Shown here one piece after another: positions 11,201-23,200 of a stretch of DNA of 64,000 bases (position 1 is its first letter; each line of letters starts with the position of its first letter). Position numbers and translations under genes: made by a program. The stretch is from Hoplostethus atlanticus (lineage: Eukaryota > Chordata > Actinopteri > Trachichthyiformes > Trachichthyidae). The stretch lies in contig JAXDDX010000001.1 of NCBI GenBank assembly GCA_034670405.1, positions 18,808,501 through 18,872,500 of the forward strand, read 5' to 3'. The notes below the pieces were generated by a model, which saw nothing but the letters and a program-made list of their open reading frames with translations, was not told the origin of the DNA and did no database searches.

Positions 11201-14200
11201 GTTATCCAAAATCAATGTATCGGTTTGCAAATGTTACAAATGTAGACGAGGAGCAGCGAATTATGGCAGTTTTAAGTTCTGATAGAGTTTCGGTCTCAAT
11301 TTTATCACTTGTCAGATTGGGGGGAAACGATGAAGCAAACAAGCCAATGAAAAGCTGAATGAAGTGATAGTACGTGTGAAAGCAGAAATGAGAAGGACCG
11401 CAATGACAAATGTGCAATCTAACGTGCAGACCACAACACCGCAACACCTTGGTAGGTGAAAAGACATGACCATCTTCATGCTTCATCTATGTGGAAACTT
11501 TCATGCACGGGTTTGGTGGATATTACACAAATAGCGATAATGAACCGATTGCAACTGCTGACAGCTGGTATTCAATATCTTTAAATGTCACCGTTTTCAT
11601 GCCAAAAAAAGAAAAATGTCCAAAATTACATTTATTGCATATTTGATCCACGTCAGGGTGGAAAAGACCGCGTTGAGACCACGGGACATTAAAGGTCCCA
11701 TATTATGGAAAACGGTTTATTCCTGGCGCTTATACATGTTCCACAGGAAATGACTTCCCTAAGCAGCTGAGAAAATTTGAAATCTGGAAGTCAACCCGTT
11801 TTTCTGTATTTTCCTTTTTCCCAAAATGGTGCCAAAGATAGGAGAAAAACAGCCCGTTTCAGAAAATGGTTCCTTTGGACGTCATAAGGTTCAAATCCAG
11901 CCCCTCTCAGAGCATGCCCACGCCCAGGTGAACAACCAATCCCATTTACGTCGTCTCAAAATGCAGCTCACGGCAGCGCCGCAAGCCGTTGCTTATAGTG
12001 CATTCCATTGCACTCGGAAATCGATAATTCCGAGTCGGTATTCCTAACTTCCAATCTAAATGTGTTCCAGTGCATCTGCTCGGGAAAACATAATCGCCCG
12101 CAGCAAACTCATGTTTGTATGGTAAGTCTCAGAATGTTACAAGCATCTAAACTCAACATCAACTACTACAGCGCCATTAGTGAAGAGAATCGGCGCATAT
12201 CACATTCGGACGCCGTTTTTTTCCGAGTACACTGGAATGCACCATTACTTTGCGACGACTGAAGCTAAAACAACATATCAGGAGATATATCAACTCTCCA
12301 GTTATTATTTTGTAGGATGCAGGCAGCAACATAGATCCCTGCACAGTCTCCCAACACGCGAAAATGCAGGACAGAGCGGATTAATTTTATTTTTAACGGC
12401 AACGGCTACAGTTTTTTCTGTGTGTGATGATCAGTCCTCAGACTGCTTGAGCAACGGCAGGATTAGCATCTAAATTGAAGCTTAAAGATGGAGCAATTCA
12501 TAAGGTACGTGACCCATCTGCAAAATTGGAATCTGTAAGTGTCACCATGTTTTGATTTAATTTACCAAATTAGTCTGGTTAGTATATTCACTGCTGGTTA
12601 GCTAACGAGCTAGCGGGGCTAGCCACGGGCTTGTTGGGCGTGGAAGAAGAGAGAAAACTAAAGCTGGAGTCATTAAAAGTAAAGTAAAGTAAAAGTAAAG
12701 TTATTGGTTGGAGTCAGGACTCATCTTAAAGTTATTTGTTGGGACCAGTGTCTGTTTTATAAGTCTGTCGAACGTGTCAGTCTTGGTAGACTTTAGCCAC
12801 CATTAGTACAATCGTGTTTGGTTGTTTGGCTGCGCTGTTTGGATGCAAATAGATTGCATCCAATAATATATTGGCTAACTAGCTCAACAAAATTGTCAAT
12901 CCTAGCTTGTCTGCAAGTTGTATTCAATAAGCTTATGGACATGAGCCATAAATAGACCGGCTACAGCAGAGAGTATCGCTCACACACCCACATACACAAA
13001 CACAAGGCACGAAAGTACAATATTACACAGAATTGTTATCATTGAGAAACTAAGTGGAACCGCCTCAGCTGCCTCTTCCCATTCTGGGTCAGACTCCGGC
13101 TCAAACATGTCCGGTCTCAGTGTTGGTTCTGGAGCGGCCGCCATGGTTATGGTAGATTTCTGCATCAAGCTTATTTGTTTACCTTGAGCAGCATGAGCGC
13201 TCTGCTCTCCGCCTCCGCCAGGCGATTGCGTGTAGGTTGTATGTAATGAGCACTGCTCTGATTGGCCGCCTCACGTCGTGAGTGAGGCGGCCAATCAGAG
13301 CAGTGCTCATTACCTCAAAACAGCCTGTTCTCTACAATGGAGAAAATGAGAGACTGAAACACACCACAGAAGCTGGTTTTAGGATTTTCTTTTATATAGA
13401 CTTCACAAACGTCTTGTAAAGACCCCCAGGAACAGTTTAAATAGCCCAAAATTAGTACAATACCCCCCCTTTAAAACTCTCCATTGAAACCAAGGACAAT
13501 AATAATAACACCACATTCATGCATACTTGTGTGGAATCCGATCAAAATGTTAAATCAATTCAGGTGAAGGGCTTCCCTCAGACAACCCGGCGTAGTATTG
13601 ATCAATTACAAAATTTAAAAAAAGCACAGCGACATCAGTCTAACCCAAAACTCGCTTGCTCACAACACCATCAGTCATTAATGAGTCAGTAACAGTCACG
13701 TACACACACATCATCAATCTAGTGTATAATGTAGGTGTCATCTTTTACAACTTCTTCAAAATGTCCATGCTCCTTGCCACTACTCCCCCCCACACACACA
13801 CCAAACGTCTAGCCTTTCACTGACTTGTACTTTTTAAACCTTAACCTAGAGTAGCATCCCACATGTTCATATCAATAAATGTCTGTTTTTCTGGTAGATA
13901 TAACAGCTCCATGCAGACAACTAATAAATATAGTGCGGTCCAAAAGTCAGAGTCCACTACCACCACTCTTTTGTTTCACCGTTTATCAAAAACTCATTTT
14001 TAGTCAAATTATATTTCTCAAACAAGTTTACTTTTTAACTTTACTTTTTTAAATAATGTAATTAATAATTCTAAAAAAATGTCAACAGAAGTTCTTTTTC
14101 AAAGTTAAAACACCAGCAGTTGCGACAATATTCACAGAGGACCGTATTATTTTAGTCAATATCTGATATTAGAAGTAGCAACTGAGAACTTTTTTTTTTT

Positions 14201-17200
14201 TTTAGTTGTTTTCACCATTAATCAAAAAACAGAAGTTCTTGGTAGTGGTAGCTCTTGGTTTTTGACCCCACTGTACACTAGTCAACAGTTTCACAACAGT
14301 TTTGTCCCCCATCACAAGCAGACTGAAACTACCTTTGAAGGGGAACTGGAAGTGCAAGTAGTGTTTCCCTGTAGGCCAAATTTTGCTGTTGTGCAATTTC
14401 CCTGCTATTCTTGCACAACAACAAAACATGAGATGCTTCCTAACAGGCTCATCTCAGGGGAGCTTTACTAGTGAAACGTAAAGGTAATGCAATCTGTGTC
14501 TGAATAAATAGGCCTCTTTACGCAAGATGATGATAGCAAAATATGACAGGAACCACAAGTCCTGGTTCTGGAAAAACAGGTACTGCAACACCAATGTAAT
14601 GTAGGGATGCTCCCAGCTGACACTGAGCATCGGTATCAGGCACATCCTTTACCTAATCCACTTGATTGGATATTGTAGCGTAGGGTTGGGCCGATAGGGG
14701 TACTTTTCTACACCCCGCCCGCCAAAAAAACACCCAAAAAACACCATGTAACTGGTTTTCAACACTATGTGCTGCTTTGTTTAGTTGATATAAGTCCCCT
14801 CGTGTCTGGAAAAATCACCCTAGCCGCTAGTAAACCATTAGGTGATCTTGTTGTTGTTCATGTACTAGTATACATTTACTGTCCTCAATGCTCTGGTGAT
14901 GTAAAACAAATTCCCTATGCGGCAATAAAGTCTAATCTTATCTCACCTTCTGCTTCGACTGTCTATTACAGCATCTAATTTAATTGTCCCATATTATAAT
15001 TCAAATTTTCCTCAGTTCATATTCAAAAATGATTAACGAGGCTTAATGAAAACATTTTATTTGACTGTTTCTATCCAAAAAAAAAAAATCCACCCCCTTT
15101 TTTTTGCAGGCAGTTTCAGGCTAACTCCAGTAAACACATCCCAGTTGGACTTGGTTCTGATTGGTTCCCCTCACTAAAGAATTCCTGAAATCTGCCAGTT
15201 TGCACCATCTGAACTCAAAAGCCTCGACTCAGCGGGTTTACCTCGTTTGAATTAGAGGAGCTGCTGTTGTCGGCCAATCAGGGTCCAGTAAAAAATGACA
15301 ATATAGTAGCGATGCATCCTCAGTGATCAGTGTCAGGTGTAAGCCTCCATTAAGATTGAATGTAAAAAAAGCAGTTAGAGGCACCGGGATGGATGCAACT
15401 TCGCTCTAGGCAGCTCAAATTCAGGGGAAGTTCTAATATTTCCACTTGAGCGAGACATTCAGCTGACACAGCAAGGCGAAAGCCAATCAGCTTCAAGCAG
15501 GACTATCCAGGTGCCAGTAAATCACCTGGTAGTAGTTACGGTTACAGTAGTTACAATGGCCATTGGGTTTTTGTGACAATAATACCTGTGCAGCAAGTTT
15601 ATAAAAGCTAGATTTCCCAAAAAGACACAGGTGGTGCTGCTGACCGTCTCATAGGGGTGGGCGATATGACTTTTATTCAAACGATTCGATATTTCAAACC
15701 TTTACCTCGATTACGATTAATGAACGATTATTTTATTTGTTTTATTTTGAAATTTCTTTTATTTCGAAATTGACCGGATGCTCTGTGCCGTTCCTGTGTC
15801 TGACTTCCTGCCCGGCTTGACACATTCGCTCGCGGCTCGCAAAAAACGAACGGCCAAAACCTGTCTGAACACGGTGTTAGTTGGACGGGCGGAGGGACGT
15901 GACTGAATACAACGTAGTATTTTTTTAAGGTTCATGAACGCAGCATTGGGGAAAGTATTTGACCCATTCATTCGCGGGAAAGTGATGTTACGTCTGACAC
16001 ACACACACACACACACACACACGTTGCTTTGCTAACTGGCGCTTCTAGACGTTCCTCGTTCTTGTAGCCTAAATAACAATCGAAATCAACGATTTTACAT
16101 AATTAAAATGACGATTACGATTATAAACACGATCATCGCCCACCCCTACCGTCTCATCATTCCTGACCTTTAAAAAAAGAAAAGGCTAACAAGTCAAGAA
16201 AGATGTCAACCAAAACCACTAATCATAATGGCTGGCTTTCTGATGTGTGACGTGGTGGCATCAAAACACGCGTGCACGTAAGCTCGCCAATTTCAGTTGC
16301 TCACTCTTCTAGTCAAGCGATCAAACCACGCGTGCACGGTGAGGACTTACTTGGGCGGCAGGTTGATGGGGGAGCGCAGCTTGAGTTTGTCCTCGTCTTT
16401 TTTCTCCCTGGCCTCCCGGGGGGGACGCATCCTCGGCCTCTCCTTCTCGTCCCGTTTCATCCGGTCCCGTTCCCACTCCTCCTTCCGGCGCATCCTCTCC
16501 TTCTCGCGCTCCCTCTCGCGCTCCCTCTCCCTCTCCCTCTGGCGGCGCTCCCTCTCGCGGTGGTCTCTCTCCCGCTCGCGGTCCCGGTGGCGCTCTCGGG
16601 GGTCGCGCTCCCGTTCGCGCTCCTGCTGGGAAGGACACAAATTTATTTGGTGGACGTTTTTCCTCCCGAAAGACTTTACAGCGCCGTGAAACACATAATC
16701 AAATAAGAGAACAAAAGTAAAAGCACTCCAAAAGACAATACATCAAACCAGCAGGTTCATCGGGTGAAATCCATTTCAATCGTGACTAAAAAAAACAGTT
16801 CCTTATCGAGTCTGCCAGTCAGTTCCTTATCGAGTCTGCCAGTCAGTTCCTTATCGAGTCTGCCAGTCCTATCCACAAGATCAGTTTAAACTCACAAAGC
16901 TGGCACTGACAAAAAAAAAGGCAGTGTCTCTTTACTGTTTTAGTGCTGTCTTGTGCTCAGGCTTTATTCTTACTTGCTCCCATTTTCTTCGGTTGTTGCT
17001 GAAGAACTCAGTTTGATGATGAGGCCCTACGACTTTAAGTTGGCTTTGATGGTTTGACGATCGGACAGTAGTTTAAGCGCACAGGTGGGCATACTCACAC
17101 TGTAGTGGTACGGAAGAGGAGCTTCTGTGTACTGCACTCTGAAGTTTTCATACTGGCCTCCTCGCCATAGAGCCTCCATTTCATAGTCATAGTATGGGTC

Positions 17201-20200
17201 AGCATAGGGATCGCTGCAGAGGGAAACGAACAAGCACAGGAGAATACATGACAAGAGCATTGCTTCATGGCTTCAGCCCACTGTAATTTTTTTCCCTACG
17301 ATTATTTGTATGGCATTTCTGCTTTATTAAGACAGTTCACAGTGAAGCGAGTGGTGAAAGACGACCAACAAAGGTCCTAGGCCGGATTCAAACCCAGGAC
17401 GTTGCAGCTACACGGTACACGCCTTAACCAACTGAGCCATCGGGACTCCCAGCCCACTGCACATTTTGAAATCGATCAGGGGAAAAGGTCAAATGAATGT
17501 CAGTAGTTGCATGTCTGATTAGGAAGAAGCAGGTCCACCCATGACCCATGGGTTGTGATGACTGGGGAACACACTCACAGTGACCTATAGGGGGCGCTGA
17601 TGTGTAATAACATCTCAGAATCCTGGCAAAATGCTTTCTGATGATGATCATTACAAACGTTTGATTAGATTAACACTTTTCAAAGACAGTACTACAATTT
17701 GTATAATAGTTTGTACTAAAAATGTAAAAAAAATAAAGTATATCGAAAAGTGCAGTATCAAAAAAAGGATCACTTGCCAGTAGGTATTTGGCAAGTACAT
17801 AAAATCAAGGTACTGTGCGCTTAAAAAGGCCTGTGTATATATGTATATATGTATGTATATCCTGTTATTTGTGTAGTAGCCATGTGTACCCATGGGGCAA
17901 AGAGGTACAAGCTCTGAGGAAGGCACAGAAAACTGAAGCTTGAGGTGCATGTGTAATTTAGAAGAAAGTTTAGTGAGGTGGTTTATTGGAGAAGTGTGTG
18001 AAACTAGGAGGTGCTGACACTCACCCGTAGATGGGATCTCTGAACTCCATTTCACTAAAAAAGGGGGAAAAACATGCTACGTGTAAACGCTTTGAATATC
18101 ACAACAAAAACTTGCTTAAAAATTAAACCACTGCTTTTAATGTAGACTTGCGAACATCAATATTAGCGACGGTCTAAAGCTTCTGCAGAGGAACGTATAT
18201 TTATGTTTTTTGTTGCTATGTACAACAAGTCAGCACGGCTAGACACTCTCTAGATACGTATGGCCTTCTGTAGATATTTTACATATGTTTTCTCAGTTTC
18301 TTCTACTGCTGTTACTTTGCACAACCTGCATAAATGCTGTAATTCATACATTTCACTTTTCATTCTTAAGATTTTTACTTACTGCGTTCCAGCGCTGCAA
18401 TTGTCGGTGGCGTTATGTTTAATACCTATTTGCTCGATTCTTTTCTTCTACTTTTCTCTGCTGTATGCCATTACTATCGTACAATGATGCGGTTTCTCTG
18501 AGGGGATCGACGCGCTTTCATCTTAATGCATGAAACAATGTGCTGAAGTGCGAGCTGCTCGTACTCTCTGATGATGCGGTAGCTGCGCTCTCTGAAGAAA
18601 TCGTTCTCCTTGTCGAATTCTCTCTCGTCCTCTCCGATGGTCACGTTGAAGCGCTTTTCCTCCAAGTCTGGCTCCTGCTCCTTGCGGATGGTGGCCTTCT
18701 TCAACACCTATGGGGGGGCAAATCTGGTTTAGCGGATTCAATTCAAAGTTCATCAAAATTTACTGCGCATAAATATTAAAAAGGGCTACTGCAAGAACCA
18801 CAGGAAAACCATTCACAAACCAAAGCATCAGAAGGAAACATAATGGCAACTTTGCAAGGAAAAAGCGTCCCATATTAGGCACCGCTTTAATCTCTTAATT
18901 ATCCCAAATAAGACCAAATCAGAGTCAAAAATCAGGCTTTTCAAAATGTGGTCATCAGACTGCCTACAGGTACAGCTGTAATCAGGATCCAGACATGAGA
19001 CTTGAGACTAAACCCTGACTTCTAAAATGAGCTTTGAGACTAAGGAAGTTCTGCATTAAGACAAACCAAGGCCAAGTAAAAAGGCAGAAGTAGTGTTTAC
19101 CTCTTTGGCATGCCTCAGGCCTCTCTCCCAGGCACTCTCCACAGGAGGCTCCACTGGAGGAGGTGGTGGAGGGAGCTCCTCAACTGCAGGCCCAGTCTGA
19201 GGTTGTGGACAGACAAGAAATAATTCACCGATTGCTCCATACATGCACACACGTGGATCTAGCGAACCATTGATAGCATCTGTAGATCGGTGCCCATCCA
19301 GCTCAGAAAGCAGCTGTCCTAATATCAATACTTCAATGACATACTGTAAAACGTTTCATGAAATACTCAGTACTCTAATCGGTTCTGAAATATTGATGCA
19401 CCTCTAATTCATATACCCATACAGAAACGGCACCATAAGAGTGTGTGTGTGACCTACCCAGGGGTTATTGGGCATGAGTGGGTGTGGTCCTCCAGGAGGC
19501 GCTCCATTAGGTGAGAAGAGGTCTGGCTTACTGATGAGGGAGTAGTTACCTTTGTCATTGACTCCGGGATGGATGAACCTACAGTTCATGCCCCAAGTAC
19601 AATTACCTGGGGGAAACACCGGAAACATAGCAGCATTGAACATGTGTTGCATAACAGTGAGAATAAAGAAATAATACTACAATAACAATAACTTCAGCCG
19701 AGATCAACCCTTTATGTTCTTGGGAATTTGGAGTGTTTTTACACACCTGCGCCTCGTCTCCTTGAACCTCGCCTGTTAGCTCGCAGGACGGTGTTATGGA
19801 AAATCATGATGTAAGTGTGCTTTTGATATGCTTAAACTATAAATTGCAATAATATGTATGTATGTGTAGTCTTAGCCAGTGGAAAACCACTGAGCTGAGA
19901 AGAGTGTGTGCCTGTGTGTTCATTTCCTGTGGCCTGGCTGAAAGTTTGACCTAGGATCAAAGAAGGTCAAGTCGTAAAGAGTTGGGCCAGAACTCTTATC
20001 AAAGGGGAGATAACCCCTTCACGGTCGAGTGATGGGGGATGGCCTTGCATATCTTTATTCATTAGCATTTTACTATGTGTGTCTGTAGTACTAGTCATTC
20101 ATGTGTATAAATGTATCTGTGAAACTGAATTCCTCAGCTCATTCTGCAGACACCTCGGTGTGTGTGGTTTCAGCTCTGCTTGCAAGCATTAAAGGCCTAA

Positions 20201-23200
20201 GAGACGAGGGTCTGACGAATATTGTGTTATAGCTTTATTGAGCTGATCTCACCAACTAGACAAAGTGCAACTGACTTAAATTGCCACAACGGTTGCCGTC
20301 ATTGCACAGGTATTTGGACTCCGTGAACTCCTAGTTTAACTGCTACTAGTTTAACTGACTAACTACAGCTGAGTGCCCATTGAAACATCTTACTAGCATA
20401 TTATAGAGCCGTAATTACAGAAATAAATTCTGAAATAAATGAGTATGGAAATTAATGAAAATGGAAATTATATTTGTTGTGGATTACACAGTTTTACTCG
20501 TGTTTATTGAATTGTTTTCACTTGTATTGTTTCATTTATTAACAGATTTCTTTGCCTATTATTTTATACATTTATTTTTAATTTATTAATAGATTTATTT
20601 ATTCTCTATTTCTAATTATGGCCAATGCTGCCCTCCATATTCTCTTGGATTAAGACATGGAAATGTAAAGTGGCCTTTTTTAGACTTTTTTTAGGCTAGA
20701 CTACAGCCCAATTACCTTAACAGTTTTCAACATATCAAATATGGAATATAGGACTTAGACATGGACATGGCTTTCTGTTCTTTACTCATTATGGCAACAA
20801 GTTCAAGAGCGGAGAACCTAACTGTATCTGAACGTCAATTAAGCTGCTTTCATTTCAAGAAGTACAAATATTTTCTTGGTCAGTACACACTACTACAGGC
20901 AGAGGGAGAAGAAGCCCAAGTACAAGGGCTCCCCCTACTGTAAAACACCAGGTGCTGACACAAAGAATGAAAAATCACAGTCAGTTTTGTTGTTATAGTT
21001 ATGTCATGTTGTTATATGTGTACTGTGCATTAGTGAATGACGCATACTGCATTTGTGTGTGCATGTATACTCAACAGTATGTGAACAGTGAGCACACACA
21101 CAGCTGAGAAGCTGAGAGGTGAACAATGGCGGGCATATTGGCACATGCAGGGTTTCCCCACATCCCTTTCTATATCCAATACTTATTACATACGCTTTGG
21201 GTCAGTCAAGTGAGTGTTTGAAGACTTTCAGTCTTCACACAGTCATCTATTGATTTACAACAGCACATGATCAAACAAGAATTTAAAAAAAGAATTTTAA
21301 GAATTTTAAAGAATTTTTAAAAAGTGGCCATGATTATTGTCACCCTTTAGAACAAAACAGATCAATCTTGTTGGAGGAAATAGACTCTGCAGTGTAATTG
21401 AAATTGTGTTTAAATAGAAATTGTTGTTAATAAAACTGGTGGTGGTGGATAGCATCATTAAGCTAGCACCATAATATATCAAATTCCCATATTCTACAGT
21501 AGAACCGACTCAAATAAAGAGATTTTCATGCAATCGCTGGCCTGCCAAGCACCATCAGAGCAATTGACTGCATATGTGTGCATCAACGCACCGTCTCCAA
21601 AAGCTTTTCCTTATATAAATCACCAACAACAACACCCCATAAACATGCAATTGATGCCCACCTACACCTCCTAATTGTGGTTTCCCGCTGGCCACAATTC
21701 GTGATGCAGAACAGCAGCGTGCTGGAGATGCATGGCTCAGTGATGAGTGACCTTTCCACTGACTGAATGTAAGTTAAATGAACCAGGGTCTTTCTGCCAT
21801 GCTCGCACTCTCTCCACTACAGAGTGAGCACACAGATGTGCTGAAAGGCCCCTGGATGTGCTTGGACACTTGTTTTTTTTTGCCGGTTACGTCAGGGAGG
21901 GTACATGTTAGCTCTCATTCTCTCACTTGTAAAGCTAATGAAATTAGGTAGTAAGGATGGCAATGAAAATATGACATTTATTTTTAATACTAAACCCCCC
22001 CCCCCCCCCCTGAATCCTGCTGCTTCTGCAATTTGACAGAGCACTGATGCCAACGATAAGGAGGAGGAACTGTCAAACCAGCAGGATTCCCCTGTTGGAC
22101 CCGTACCTGCTCGTGTCAAAGAAACAATCTCACCAATACAATCTTCAAATAGACAGCAGTTTAATAACTTCTGGCTGCAAGAAGTTCCATGGTTGTGGTA
22201 TGATGAGACAAATTAGAAATTTGGTGATTTTTTGTAGGAAAGCAGGAAAGGTTGCTGGTAGGACAAATTGAGTTGATGGGACTAAAACAGTTCATAGTGG
22301 AATTGTCCTACTCTGCATTGTGGGAAACCACACAGCTCTGATTTCAAGAATGTACTGCATTTAGTTGAACTTAGGCTTGTGCTGCACATCAGTGCTGCTC
22401 AATATGACAAAACAGGATGAAGTCCAAGGTACGCAGTGCACTGCATGTTTCAACATTAGAGGGATTGGTGAGAATCAGCACAGAGGGACCAACACTTGAC
22501 CTAACCTATGGCGGCATATGAGTGACAAAATCCGCAAGCGCAATTCAAACAGCCGCGCACACATATTATTTTTGAGAGCGCTTTCACAGCACTCGCTGTG
22601 TAACCTTTGTAACCTGCGAGGAGAAATCCATGCTTTGAGCGCGCGCGCAGAATCCGAAGCAGCGCGCACAACTATCATTGCTCTCCTGCTCACGAAACTT
22701 TCACCTGCTCGCTCTAGTGATGGGCGGAAAGGAACGAACAAATCTTTTTGAACGAATCTTTTTAGTGTCCGGTACGTACCGGGTTAGCAAATCGAATGGA
22801 CCGAGTGCTCATGAATCCCGACTCACACTGCCCACGCCCGCTCGCTCACTGTTGGGTACCGCTCACGCTGCCTGCTATGAGAGACTGAGCGGCTCGCGAA
22901 CCGGTCAGTCTCTATCGGACTTCTCGGACATCGGACATCTCGGACATCTGCTCTCTCGGTTCGCGAGATGTCCGATGTCCGAGAAGTCCGACTGAACATC
23001 GGACATCTCGCGAACCGAGAGAGCAGATGTCCGAGATGTCCGAGCGGTTCATGTCTGATGAACGAGAGAGACTACTTCCGCGTACCCGCCGGATCAAGGA
23101 GCCATATTAGATCGTGAAAAAGGCCAATGTAATAATGTAGCGATCTATTCTGCACACATTGACAACAGTTTTTGTTGTTTAAGATGTTGTTTAATAAATT

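Larger units (their letters stand above)
11689..13474 (-). mobile_element. TTAA-ended composite DNA transposon relic
   Basis: TTAAAGG stands at 11689 and its complement CCTTTAA at 13468-13474. The next ~40 nt of both ends share partial similarity (ATATTATG versus TATTGTAC, then TTCCTGG). On the minus strand near 13132-13045 a short open stretch reads RPDMFEPESDPEWEEAAEA. I recall similar MFEPE-type N-termini in teleost TTAA transposases, but this is only a resemblance. A PIF-like MITE is nested at 11996-12244 and a long palindrome lies at 13243-13313. The left and right ends may belong to different copies. Confidence 0.5.

Noticed and set aside
16272..16706. Plus-strand open frames rich in Leu/Pro or Ser/Arg
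   Set aside because: Shadow of the Arg/Glu repeat in zc3h18 exon 9.
17379..17450. tRNA gene
   Set aside because: A and B boxes are present but the stems do not close and a SINE tail follows; it is a tRNA-derived SINE.
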